The position numbers and the translations under genes are program-made. The notes beneath the pieces are model-generated. The model saw only the letters and a list, made by a program, of their open reading frames with translations, was not told the origin of the DNA and made no database searches. A DNA stretch of 64,000 nt from contig NZ_MEHJ01000001.1 in NCBI RefSeq assembly GCF_001746415.1, positions 7,012,501 to 7,076,500 on the forward strand, given 5' to 3'. Shown here in pieces: positions 1 through 7,792 of this stretch; positions within the stretch are counted from its first letter, which is position 1, and every line of letters begins with the position of its first letter. The stretch comes from Streptomyces agglomeratus. GTDB lineage: Bacteria > Actinomycetota > Actinomycetes > Streptomycetales > Streptomycetaceae.

Positions 1-401
1 CACGGGGTATTCACATCGACGCACTCGACCTCGTCGTCAACGTCGACCCGCCGGCCGACGCCAAGGACTATCTGCACCGTGGCGGTCGCACGGCGCGCGC
101 TGGAGAGTCCGGGAACGTGGTCACTCTGGTCACTCCCAACCAGCGGCGCGACGTCAACCGCATGATGACTGACGCCCGCATCCGCCCCACTGTCACGCAG
201 GTGCGCTCCGGCGAGGAGAAGCTGTCCGCCATAACCGGGGCGAAGCGGCCGCCGACCCCGGCGAAGACCAACAGCGGGAACGCCCCCTTCCGTGGCCTGG
301 GTACCAGTCCGGGCCGCCCTGCGAAGGAGTCCCGCAAGGCTGCCGAAGCCCGCAAAACGGCGGAAGCCCGCGCGGCGGCCCGGGTACGCAAGGGCCGCTG
401 A
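1..401 (+). CDS. DEAD-box RNA helicase, C-terminal part
   Basis: This is the 3' end of a gene that starts before the window; the reading frame begins at base 3. The visible residues start with [17 protein letters not shown] (motif V region) followed by [10 protein letters not shown] (motif VI with its arginine fingers), which are diagnostic of the second RecA-like domain of DEAD-box ATP-dependent RNA helicases. After about 75 residues the fold ends and a basic, Ala/Arg/Lys-rich tail follows, with [29 protein letters not shown] composition typical of RNA-contacting tails in Streptomyces helicases. Such proteins unwind or remodel RNA in the cytoplasm, often in the cold or in ribosome assembly. 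The N-terminal half with the Walker motifs cannot be judged here. Confidence 0.9.
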   Translation, partial: RGIHIDALDLVVNVDPPADAKDYLHRGGRTARAGESGNVVTLVTPNQRRDVNRMMTDARIRPTVTQVRSGEEKLSAITGAKRPPTPAKTNSGNAPFRGLGTSPGRPAKESRKAAEARKTAEARAAARVRKGR

Positions 402-735
402 CGTCGCACCGCTGCGCGCATGACCGGATTTCCGTCGGAAGGCGCGTCCGGCGCGTCCATCACCAGCTCCGAGGTGATCGGAGGCCGCGGCCGTGCACGC
501 GAACGCCGCCGTGCGGGCGCGGCGGCCGGCAGTCGCAGCGTTGCACGCCGACCAGAGCCCCGGCCGGCAGCACTTTCGCGTAAGTGATCCCTCAGCTCCC
601 GGTGCGCCACCGGTGGGCGGCGACTTCCCGCCGCTTGCCCCGGAGACGGTCAGGCACTGGGTCTCGGCGTCGATCGTGGACGAGCGCGGGCGGTGGCTAT
701 GCTCGACGTCCCCGCCCCCCCCCCGCAGAGGAGCC
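402..735. other. Intergenic region with candidate promoter for marR-type gene
   Basis: This 334-bp stretch has no coding frame that I trust. A plausible -10 box, TATGCT, lies at 698-703. It is followed by an uninterrupted run of ten C residues at 715-724 and then the Shine-Dalgarno GAGGAG directly before the ATG at 736. No clear -35 or terminator for the upstream helicase gene was seen. Confidence 0.4.
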
Positions 736-1179
736 ATGAGCGAGCCCGCACGTAACCTGCCCCAGCTGCTCGTCCAGGCCAAGCGCTGGTTCGAGGACGC
801 GTTGCTCGCCGGCATGCAGGCGGCGGGTGAGCGACCGGTGACGGCCGCTCAGGCCGGCGTCTTCGCCACTCTCGACGACGAAGGCACCTCGATCTCCGAA
901 CTCGCACGCAGGATCGGTGTCACCCGGCAGACCGCACATCAGGCCGTGCACAGCCTGATCGGCATGGGGCTGTTGGAGCAGGTGCCCGACCCCGCCTCGG
1001 GCCGCAGCAGCCTGATCCGTACCACTGACGAAGGTACGCGTGTCCACCAACGCGCTCTCGCCACCATCGCCGTCATCGAAGGCGTACTCGCCGAGCGCAT
1101 CGGCACCCCCGCCGTCACCGCGCTGCGCGAGGCACTCGCCGAGTCCTGGGGCGAGCCACCCCTCGTGGAAGTCCCCTGA
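736..1179 (+). CDS. MarR-family transcriptional regulator
   Basis: The product is a 147-aa cytoplasmic DNA-binding protein. Residues about 35-95 form the winged helix-turn-helix: an ISELARRIGVTRQTAHQAV recognition helix, then GLLEQVPDPASGRSSLIRTT as the wing, as in MarR proteins. Long helices at both ends would form the dimer interface. The ATG at 736 is chosen because GAGGAG sits just upstream; an open frame extends further 5' but has no MarR homology. Such regulators usually repress a neighbouring enzyme or efflux gene and release DNA on binding a small phenolic or oxidative signal. The damaged hydrolase/cupin pair lies immediately downstream on the other strand and may have been its target; that link is inference. 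Confidence 0.85.
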   Translation: MSEPARNLPQLLVQAKRWFEDALLAGMQAAGERPVTAAQAGVFATLDDEGTSISELARRIGVTRQTAHQAVHSLIGMGLLEQVPDPASGRSSLIRTTDEGTRVHQRALATIAVIEGVLAERIGTPAVTALREALAESWGEPPLVEVP

Positions 1180-1241
1180 CGCGCCCAGCGTCGCCGGGCG
1201 GACGCCGCGCCCTTCGGGTGAGTGCCACGGCGGAGCCCGTA

Positions 1242-2068
1242 CTACTGCGGCAGAGCCGATCCGTCGCCAGCAGGGTCCCCGCCAGAAGACACGAGTCGAC
1301 GGGCGAAGGCGAGGGAGCGGCTGAAGACCCCCTCCACTGGGCATCGGGCAGCCCGTACCAGCCGTGATCGGCGCCCGCCACCGTCCACAGCTCGACCGGC
1401 GACCCGGTCTCCTCCAGGGCCGCCGCGAGGGACTCGCTGTGCGAGCAGGCCACCATGGTGTCCGCGTCACCGTGTACGAGAAGGAACGGTGGCGCGCCGG
1501 AGCCGACTTGGGCGAGGGGGCTGGCCGCGCCCGCGCGTGCCGGGACGGTTGCGGGGGCCGCGCCGAGCATGAGCGCCTCGGGGGTGCCGGAGTCTTCGGG
1601 GGTGAAGCAGCCCCGCGCGGCGGTCAGGTCGCTCGGTGCGTACCAGATCACCGCACCGGCCAGTGGTGGGTCCGTGTGGGTCAGGGCAAGGAGTGAGGTG
1701 AGGTGCCCGCCGGCGGACTCTCCCCACACCACCGTCCGTTCGGTGTCGATGCCGAGTTCCGCCGAGCGCAGGGTGAGCCAGCGCAACGCGGCGCGCAGGT
1801 CGTCGAGCGGGGCGGGGAAAGTGGCCTCGGCGCTGAGCCGGTAGTCGGCACAGGCGACGGCGAGGCCCGCGGCCGCGAAGCGCGCGAACGGCCCGGGGGC
1901 CCAGTGGCGTGTGCGCAGACCCATGTCGTCGCGCCGCCCCCGGCGCCAGGCTCCGCCGTGCACGAACAGGACGAGTGGACCAGGGCTCGCCGGGTTCGAT
2001 TCCGGCAGCCACAGGTCGAGTTCCAGTGGACGGCTGCCTTCAACATCGCGGTACGGCACGCCGCGCAA
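1242..2068 (-). pseudogene. Alpha/beta hydrolase (esterase/lipase type), frameshifted and 5'-truncated
   Basis: The conceptual protein has the hormone-sensitive-lipase-like layout: the oxyanion HGGAW near the N-terminus, nucleophile elbow GESAGG, the acid in HGDADTMV and the catalytic histidine in GADHGWYG. After LPDAQ the frame is lost. The expected tail, VEGVFSRSLAFARRLV, is found in the next frame and ends at the TAG at 1242-1244, so one base is missing near 1335-1350. At the 5' end the recognisable sequence begins around RELRGVPYRDVEG with only a weak TTG start, directly after the break in the cupin gene. The core is intact, so decay (or an assembly error for the 3' lesion) is recent. The substrate is unknown. 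Confidence 0.75.
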
Positions 2069-2106
2069 CTCGCGTACGCCCGACTCGTGCGGGGCCGCGG
2101 CAGGCA

Positions 2107-2499
2107 GGCGGCGACTCCGACGACCTGGCTGTGGTGGCGTTCCATGCGGTACGCGTGCCGGCAGTTCTGGGGTACGAAGCCGAAGTCGCCGGGTGTGAGC
2201 AGCTTTTCCTGCTGATTTCCCTCGGTGTCCTCGACGAACAGCCGGACCGCGCCCTGGGTGATGTAGAAGACCTCGTGGGTGTCGGTGTGCAGGTGGGCCG
2301 GGATGATGTCGCCCTTGGGGCCTTCGACGGTGAAGAAATTGAAGGTGTTCTCGGTCTGTTCGCCGCCCGCGTAGACGGTGATGAGGTCGCCGAACAGGTG
2401 GGCGCGGTCACCCTCGCCCTTCTCGATGAAGTAGGGCTTGCCGGGCTCCGCGGGAATGCGTGAGGCCCGCCGGTAGCGGGTGGCGTACTCGATGGTCAT
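2107..2499 (-). pseudogene. Quercetin 2,3-dioxygenase-like cupin, 3' half missing
   Basis: From ATG at 2499 the frame encodes a clear cupin: PAHLHTDTHEVFYITQG (metal-binding His-x-His...Glu of cupin motif 1) and GDFGFVPQNCRHAYR (motif 2 with its histidine). Homologous proteins continue well past HHSQVVGVA, but here family similarity stops at about residue 131, near base 2107. The frame then runs on in nonsense opposite the hydrolase reading frame to a stop at 1681. Together with the missing start of the downstream hydrolase, this looks like one deletion that fused the two genes out of frame. An intact product would be a metal-dependent dioxygenase of flavonols or related phenols, cytoplasmic. 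Confidence 0.75.
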
Positions 2500-2531
2500 G
2501 CGTTCTCCCAGGGTCGGCCTCCGCCAGGAAC

Positions 2532-2546
2532 GTCAGGCAGCCTGAC
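2532..2546. promoter_or_regulatory. Perfect 15-bp palindrome, putative operator
   Basis: GTCAGGC-A-GCCTGAC is a perfect inverted repeat centred 40 bp upstream of the cupin ATG (2499, minus strand), where a repressor would block the promoter. Its size and symmetry suit a dimeric MarR- or TetR-type regulator; the MarR-type gene at 736-1179 is a nearby candidate, but the pairing is inference. Confidence 0.55.
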
Positions 2547-2896
2547 ATATGTGGGTGCTGGTAATCAAGCGCTGCGGCGCCGGCCCCTACGAGCGGCGGC
2601 GTGAGGTTCCGCCGCGTCCGCCGTGTCAGGGGGAGTGTGTCGGCTCGGGAAGCGGGAGCAACAGGGCTCACATCGTGACGAGAGTGCCGAACAAGCGCCC
2701 CTGCACGTAGGGGTGGTTGGGGGACATCCTGTCGTGTCGTAGCCCGCGTGAAAGGGTTGTGAAACTCGCCTGGCTGTCGTTTGTGCGCGCGGCTGGTGGC
2801 CACCCTCGGGTGTCGGGGTCTGTAGCGTCTCGCGCCGTCCATCCGCATGAACGGGCCTCGGCGGGGCAACCGGTTTCTTGAAACCGGGAGGACGCC
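2547..2896. other. Intergenic region without recognisable gene
   Basis: About 350 bp between the cupin promoter and the DUF6328 gene. Open frames here are short, Arg/Pro-rich and lack usable ribosome sites or family resemblance. The only clear signal is GGGAGG (about 2885-2890) serving the ATG at 2897. No terminator was seen. Confidence 0.4.
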
Positions 2897-3466
2897 ATGA
2901 CCATGACCGCGCAGCCGAACGAGACGGCAGCAGGAGACACCGCCTGTTCATCATGTGGAGCGACTGGCGACTCCCGTCCCCACGATGAGTCGCCGGAAGC
3001 CGCGCACGAACGTGTCAATCGCAGATGGAACGAGATCCTCCAGGAGACGCGGGTCGCCCAGACGGGCGTGCAGATCCTCTTCGGCTTCCTGCTCAGCGTG
3101 GCCTTCACTCCGCTGTTCCGGGATGTGGGCACCTTCGACCGGACCATCTACGTCATCACCGTGGTGCTTGGCGCGGCGGCCACCGGGACCCTGATAGCGC
3201 CCGTCTCCATCCACCGCTTTCTTTCGGGTCAGCGCATGAAGGACGACGTCGTGGAGGTCGCCGGGCGTCTGATGGTGTGCGGCATGGTGCTTCTCGCCCT
3301 GACCATCGGATGCACCCTCCTGCTCATCCTGCGCGTCGTCATCCCGAACGTCCTCGCGGAGGTTCTGGCCGGCGCGGTCATGCTGTGGTTCGGTGTCTGC
3401 TGGTACGCGCTGCCCCTCTGGCTGCGCAGTCGCTCCGCCCGGAGCCTTCGCACCGACGACGCGTAG
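2897..3466 (+). CDS. DUF6328 family membrane protein
   Basis: The protein of 189 aa has a hydrophilic N-terminus (about 55 residues) and four predicted transmembrane helices: QILFGFLLSVAFTPLF, YVITVVLGAAATGTLIAPV, LMVCGMVLLALTIGCTLLLIL and LAGAVMLWFGVCWYALPLW. The sequence RWNEILQETRVAQTGVQILFGFLL just before helix 1 is the hallmark of the actinobacterial DUF6328 family. The family function is unknown; it is often found among stress-response genes. A second ATG lies two codons downstream; GGGAGG is placed for either. A CxxC pair near residue 18-21 could bind metal but is not a family feature that I know. Confidence 0.85.
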   Translation: MTMTAQPNETAAGDTACSSCGATGDSRPHDESPEAAHERVNRRWNEILQETRVAQTGVQILFGFLLSVAFTPLFRDVGTFDRTIYVITVVLGAAATGTLIAPVSIHRFLSGQRMKDDVVEVAGRLMVCGMVLLALTIGCTLLLILRVVIPNVLAEVLAGAVMLWFGVCWYALPLWLRSRSARSLRTDDA

Positions 3467-3665
3467 GGCGGTCGGCGGCCTGAGTGAACGCTTGACCCTC
3501 TCCCGGCGGACGACCCCCGGCCGGCAAGATGTTTGTCATGTGGCAATCTTATCCCTGCGGCAATAATCTGGTGCAGCCTTGTGAGTTGCTCGCGCCTCGG
3601 AAGTGTCCTGTACGCCGCGGTCCGCCGCCCGTAAGGCCCCCTTCACCGATGAAATGACCCCAACC

Positions 3666-4375
3666 ATGACGAATATCTCGGCTGTGGGCCGTGCGGTGCG
3701 CGCTGCCGCACCGCACGACCTCCTCGGCACGGTGCGCGCCGCGATCATCGAGCACTACGAAGCCATTCGGGTCGAGCTGCTGATGGCCGACTACAGCCTC
3801 ACCGTCCTGCAACCGGTGACCACCCTGCCGCACACCGCGAAGCCGCTGCCCGTCGATTCCACCCCTGAAGGGTGCGCGTTCGGGAGCCAGGAACCGTACG
3901 GGCACCACGTGACGGCGTCTACGGCGCCGTATCTCCTTCGAACTGGCCACCGGGCGCGGACACGTGGTGGACGCCGGCTCGCCCCAGCTGTGGCGTCAAC
4001 GGGGCAAGACCGTGCAGCACATCGGGTTCGAGGCCCAGCTGCCCCTGGGGATGTTCGATGAGACCCTTCCAGGCCCTGCCGGGCGACCGTCTGATCTTCG
4101 TCAGTGACGGCGTCTACGGCGCCGTCTCCGGAGCGGGGGAGGTCTACGGCGAGCGTGCGCTCGCACGCGCCATACAGGCGGCCGGTCTCCTGCCCGCCGC
4201 TGCGGTGCCGAGGGCCGTACTCCAGGACTTGACGGCGTATCGCGCCGATGCCGACGCCCAAGCCGATGCCGATGCCGAAGGGGAAGCCCAAACCCACGCC
4301 CGCACCGAAGCCGACGACGACGCGCTCGTGCTGTGTCTCGACTGGTTCGGCCGAGGTTCCGCAGCCGTGAGCTGA
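3666..4375 (+). pseudogene. SpoIIE-family PP2C phosphatase remnant
   Basis: Three pieces in three frames match the intact paralogue that follows at 4500. Bases 3666 to about 3900 encode an N-terminal segment with LLMADYSLTVLQPVTTLPHT, close to LLLADYGLTVLQPVTRLPHT of the neighbour. About 3928-4060 in the next frame encode ISFELATGRGHVVDAGSPQLW and PLGMFDET. About 4060-4375 in the third frame encode GDRLIFVSDGVYGAVSGAGEVYG and end with DDDALVLCLDW. Most of the GAF domain and the first phosphatase motifs are deleted, so this cannot be active. The C-terminal part holds an Ala/Asp/Glu-rich expansion (DADAQADADAEGEA). It is probably a decayed tandem duplicate of the next gene. Confidence 0.8.
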
Positions 4376-4499
4376 ACGCGCACAGTCGTGAAGCAGTCTT
4401 CCGCGAGGCAGGATGGATCTGTGCTCGGCGTGGCACGGCGGTCGGGGATCGCGGGGTCCGCTCGCAGACAGCGTTGTGCGGACGACAAGGGAAGAGGCC

Positions 4500-5693
4500 A
4501 TGAGCAACCAGCCCAGTCACTGGCTCGGAGCCGCTGAAAGCGCACTGCGAGCCGCGCCACCGACCAGCCTGCTGTCCACGGCCCGCTCCCTGCTCGCCGA
4601 CTACCTGGACGCCCGCTCCGTGACGCTGCTCCTGGCCGACTACGGCCTGACCGTGCTCCAGCCGGTGACCCGCCTGCCCCACACGGGCGAAACGGTTCCT
4701 GCCCGCGGCGATCACCCGGCCGGCCGAGCCTTCTCCGCCCAGGCCGCGGTCGTAGAGGTCACCTCGGAGCCCGGCATGGTCACGGCCCACCTGCCCGTCA
4801 CCGTGCGCGGAGACCGCCTGGGCGTGCTGTCGGTGCACCTCCCCGAGCCGTCGGCGGGCGCACCGCGGGTGCTGGAGCTGGCCGCCTTCGCCACGGCGGT
4901 CGGCCACGAAATGCTCACCGCCGAACGGGACACCGACCTGTACCTCCAGGCCCGCCGGCGCAAGCGCCTCACGCTCGCCGCGGAAATGCAGTGGCAGCTC
5001 CTGCCCGGCCGTGGCTTCATGTGCGACGAGTACACACTCGGTGCCCATCTGGAGCCCGCGTACGCGATCGGCGGCGACAACTTCGACTGGAGTACCACCG
5101 AGGACCACCTGACCATCACGGTGTCCGACGGCAGTGGCCACGGGATCCAGGCCGCCCTGCTGACCAACCTCACCGTCAACGCCCTGCGCAACGCCCGCCG
5201 CAGCGGCATTTCGCCGGCCGATCAAGCCTGCCTCGCGGATCAGGCCGTGTACGGCGAATATGGCGGGTCGCGCTACTCGGCGACGCTTCTGCTGCGCTTC
5301 GACCTGTCCACCGGCCGGATTCAGGCGGTCGACGCGGGCTCTCCCCAGCTCTACCGCCTGCGGGACGACATCGTCGAGCGGGTGGAACTCGAAGCGCAGA
5401 TGCCGCTGGGCATGTTCGAGGAGTCGGAGTACCACGAGCAGCCGCTCCAGGTCGAACCCGGCGACCGTCTGATCATCGCGAGCAGCGGAGTGCACGGGGC
5501 CCTTTCGGCGGACGGCAAGTTCTTCGGGGAGATCGCCCTGCGGGAGACCATCGCCGCTACCCGCTCCTCGTCGGCGCACGAAGCCGCGCGAGCCGTCGTC
5601 GACGGATTGATCCAGTACCACGGCAGCCATGACCTGCCGCACGATGCCGCTGTCGTCTGCCTGGACTGGCGTGGACGCCCCGCCGCTCCCTGA
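4500..5693 (+). CDS. GAF-SpoIIE (PP2C-type) serine/threonine phosphatase
   Basis: This 397-aa soluble protein resembles RsbU/SpoIIE regulators that dephosphorylate anti-anti-sigma factors in partner-switching stress pathways. Residues about 10-165 form a GAF-like sensor. From MQWQLLPGRGF (about 165) the phosphatase domain follows with GGDNFDWS (equivalent of the metal-binding GGDWYD), VSDGSGHG (equivalent of GDVMGHG), DAGSPQLYRL and a terminal DAAVVCLDW. The usual aspartates are mostly kept, although GGDNFD deviates from the consensus. ATG at 4500 is preceded by GAAGAGG; an upstream in-frame ATG at 4413 has no such site. A decayed paralogue lies just upstream. No cognate anti-sigma gene is adjacent. 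Confidence 0.85.
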   Translation: MSNQPSHWLGAAESALRAAPPTSLLSTARSLLADYLDARSVTLLLADYGLTVLQPVTRLPHTGETVPARGDHPAGRAFSAQAAVVEVTSEPGMVTAHLPVTVRGDRLGVLSVHLPEPSAGAPRVLELAAFATAVGHEMLTAERDTDLYLQARRRKRLTLAAEMQWQLLPGRGFMCDEYTLGAHLEPAYAIGGDNFDWSTTEDHLTITVSDGSGHGIQAALLTNLTVNALRNARRSGISPADQACLADQAVYGEYGGSRYSATLLLRFDLSTGRIQAVDAGSPQLYRLRDDIVERVELEAQMPLGMFEESEYHEQPLQVEPGDRLIIASSGVHGALSADGKFFGEIALRETIAATRSSSAHEAARAVVDGLIQYHGSHDLPHDAAVVCLDWRGRPAAP

Positions 5694-5745
5694 ACGTCCG
5701 GATCGCGGGGCCGCGGACCCGAGCCGGCCGGTGTCGCTCCGCCGG

Positions 5746-6222
5746 TCACCCGCCGTCGTCGTCGCTGGCCTTCGAGAAGGCCAGCAGACCGGTCAGCAGC
5801 GCCGTGCGGTCAGCTGCCGGCATACGGCGCAGAACGTCGCCGAACAGCGCATGACGACGAGCGAACAGCGACTCGACCAGTTCCCGGCCGTGCGGCGTAA
5901 GCACCAGTACGATCTCCCGCCGGCTGGTCGGAGCCCGTTCGCGGCGCAACAGCCCGGCCGCTTCCAGGCGGTCGCACAGCCTGCTCACGGCCGGCGCCGT
6001 CGCGCCGACCCCCTCGGCCAGACCGGTGAGATTGATGCCCGGGCATCGCCGGACGATCAGCAGGGCTTCGAGCTGGAGTGACGAAAGCCGCGGGGAGAGA
6101 GTACGCGTGGCCTGCTGCCATGTCGTCACCATCGCTCCGGCGGCCTCGGCCACCTGGACGGCGAAATCGTGCAGGGGGTCGTCATCGTGCAGGGGAGCGT
6201 CCGATGGTCCCGCGCGATCCAT
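5746..6222 (-). CDS. MarR-family transcriptional regulator
   Basis: This is a winged-helix regulator of about 158 aa. The core reads LQLEALLIVRRCPGINLTGLAEGVGATAPAVSRLCDRLEAAGLLRRERAPTSRREIVLVLTPHG, split between helix-turn-helix and wing exactly as in MarR proteins. The ATG at 6222 (MDRAG) has GGAG about ten bases upstream; a GTG at 6252 in frame would add ten residues rich in Cys and is less likely. The gene converges on the phosphatase and its promoter region faces the SRPBCC gene, with a direct-repeat element between them at 6393-6425 that could be its operator. Confidence 0.8.
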   Translation of the reverse strand: MDRAGPSDAPLHDDDPLHDFAVQVAEAAGAMVTTWQQATRTLSPRLSSLQLEALLIVRRCPGINLTGLAEGVGATAPAVSRLCDRLEAAGLLRRERAPTSRREIVLVLTPHGRELVESLFARRHALFGDVLRRMPAADRTALLTGLLAFSKASDDDGG

Positions 6223-6252
6223 ACAGCCGTCACTCCCATGACACTCGTACAC

Positions 6253-6561
6253 CCCACACAGGAGGCTGACGCTCTCGCGGCACGCATCTTGCGACCAACA
6301 CGGGTTACCTGCCCGCTCTGCCGAAAGTATCCCTACACGCTAGCCCCCGCATTGTCTCCTCGGCCGCTTGGAGTGAGCGACACAACCGGCGGCACGGTGT
6401 GCACGGCGTACACGGTGTGCACGGCCGAGGCTTCCGCTCCTGCCGCACCTCGGTAATGGACTTCGCCGCGCGGGGTACTCGAACACCCTTGGCAATCGAT
6501 GATCACGGCGGCCGGCGGACGACCGGAAGCCGTGGCGGAACGAGAGAAGAGGGCATCCGCA
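6253..6561. other. Divergent intergenic region between marR-type and SRPBCC genes
   Basis: The 309-bp region holds two copies of CACGGTGTGCACGGC (6393-6407 and 6411-6425), listed separately, and a purine-rich ribosome site (GAGAAGAGGG, about 6543-6552) for the SRPBCC gene. No other gene or hairpin of note was seen. Confidence 0.4.
6393..6425. repeat. Two exact 15-bp direct repeats with 18-bp period
   Basis: CACGGTGTGCACGGC occurs at 6393-6407 and again at 6411-6425, separated by GTA. Each copy contains the palindrome GTGCAC. Spacing of 18 bp places the copies on nearly the same face of the helix, as expected of a paired operator. It lies about 170 bp upstream of both divergent genes' starts; the MarR-type gene at 5746-6222 is the obvious candidate binder. 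Confidence 0.6.
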
Positions 6562-7011
6562 ATGTCGCAGGTCGAGGAATCCATCGAGGTCGGCGTGCCG
6601 GTCAACACCGCGTACAACCAGTGGACCCAGTTCGAGACGTTCCCGCAGTTCATGGAAGGCGTCGAGCGGATCGATCAGCGGACCGACACGCTCACCCACT
6701 GGGTGACCAACGTGAACGGCGTGGCGCGCGAATTCGACGCCGAGGTCACCGAACAGATCCCCGACGAGCGGGTCGCCTGGACCACTGTGAACGGCGAAGC
6801 CAAGCAGGCGGGGGTGGTCACTTTCCACCGCATCGACGACGCCACCACGAAGGTCATGCTCCAGATGGACTTCGACCCCGACGGCCTGGCCGAGACGGTC
6901 GGTGACAAGCTCGGCTTCGTCAAGCGACAGGTGACCGGAGACCTCAAGCGGTTCAAGATGTTCATGGAGAACCGCGGCGGCGAGACGGGCGCTTGGCGCG
7001 GCCAGGTCTGA
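6562..7011 (+). CDS. SRPBCC (polyketide cyclase/START-like) family protein
   Basis: The product is a 149-aa single-domain protein: VEESIEVGVPVNTAYNQWTQFETFPQFMEGVERIDQ opens the fold, WVTNVNGVAREFDAEVTEQIPDERVAWTT forms the middle strands and a long C-terminal helix with DLKRFKMFMENRGG ends it. This matches the YndB/AHSA-coenzyme Q-binding group of SRPBCC proteins, which bind a hydrophobic ligand in a helix-grip cavity; these Streptomyces members are often stress-induced and have no assigned ligand. ATG at 6562 has GAGAAGAGGG upstream; 21 codons of in-frame sequence before it lack family similarity. Confidence 0.85.
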   Translation: MSQVEESIEVGVPVNTAYNQWTQFETFPQFMEGVERIDQRTDTLTHWVTNVNGVAREFDAEVTEQIPDERVAWTTVNGEAKQAGVVTFHRIDDATTKVMLQMDFDPDGLAETVGDKLGFVKRQVTGDLKRFKMFMENRGGETGAWRGQV

Positions 7012-7037
7012 CCGGCGTCCGACGCCGGGCGAGCCGC

Positions 7038-7626
7038 TCAGAAGTTGTACGGCTTGACGGTGTTCCAGTTCATGACGTCGGCGGCGGACCAGGTGAACTC
7101 CGACGGTACACCCTTGCCGTCGAACGCCTCCAGTTCCGTGCCCGGACCGGTGCCGCCACTCCCGTCACGCAGGCCGAGGGAGAGAGCCGCCGACGTGCGG
7201 GTCTTCGCGTCGGTGAAGAGATTCACGGCGGAGTAGACCCGGCCGCCGGGCCGGATCGTGAGGCGGGCGCCGCCGCCCGGGGCGTCCTTGGCCGCGTGGG
7301 GCAGGACGGTCGAGGTGTCCCCGAGCATCACGGACGGACGGTCGACGACCCAGCAGGGTTCGGCGCCGCCGTTCCGGGCGGTGATCAGCAGGTGCTCGCC
7401 CTGCTGCCCGGGGAATCGGTGCAGTACGGAGTACGACATCTCACCGCCGTCGCACTGACGGGCGCCGGTGGAGCCGGCCGGGACGGGGCCCGCGTCCGAG
7501 CCGGCTCCGCCCGCGCCCACCGGCTCCGGCGCTGTCCGAGCCGCCGCAGGCGGTCAGGGCCAGGACCAGCGCGGCGACGGCGACGGCGGCGGCCGGGGTG
7601 GTGGCGTGGATCCGGGATGTGCGCAT
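7038..7626 (-). pseudogene. DUF4232 lipoprotein, single-base frameshift after the signal peptide
   Basis: ATG at 7626 starts a lipoprotein signal: MRTSRIHATTPAAAVAVAA then LALTAC, with the lipobox cysteine at residue 27. Shortly after GGSDSAGAG the frame is lost into Arg-rich nonsense. One base later, the frame that encodes AGGAGSDAGPVPAGSTGARQC continues as a full DUF4232 domain (LHRFPGQQGEHLLITARNGG, PCWVVDRPSVML, end at NWNTVKPYNF). The lesion lies near 7525-7535 in a G/C-rich run. DUF4232 proteins are secreted or membrane-anchored beta-rich domains of unknown function in actinomycetes. If the frameshift is an assembly error, the gene is an intact lipoprotein of about 195 aa. Confidence 0.75.
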
Positions 7627-7662
7627 GCTGAGGTCCCCCGTGCGGTGATGCGGAATGTGCGG

Positions 7663-7695
7663 AGTGGCACGTACGAAGTGGCACGTACGAAGTGG
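7663..7695. repeat. Tandem 14-bp repeat upstream of lipoprotein gene
   Basis: AGTGGCACGTACGA is present at 7663-7676 and 7677-7690, followed by a partial third unit AGTGG (7691-7695). It lies 37-69 bp upstream of the DUF4232 lipoprotein ATG (minus strand), that is, over the likely promoter. The unit holds the palindrome CGTACG, so it could be an operator array or a slippage-made repeat that alters promoter spacing. Confidence 0.6.
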
Positions 7696-7792
7696 TTACC
7701 GCTCCGGTGACCAGCTTGGCCGGGCCCGCTGGTGTTCCGCTCACGCACCGCTGATGCCGCGCTGACGCTCGGCGTACGACCGGCGCACGAGG

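Noticed and set aside
1681..2106. Continuation of the cupin reading frame past its break
   Set aside because: From about residue 132 the translation is Arg/Pro/Ala-rich and lies over the real hydrolase frame, so it is not treated as a genuine C-terminal domain.
4200..4330. GCC/GAT-rich repeat in the phosphatase remnant considered as a regulatory repeat
   Set aside because: It is the coding expansion of an Ala/Asp/Glu-rich segment in the decayed gene and has no fixed period.
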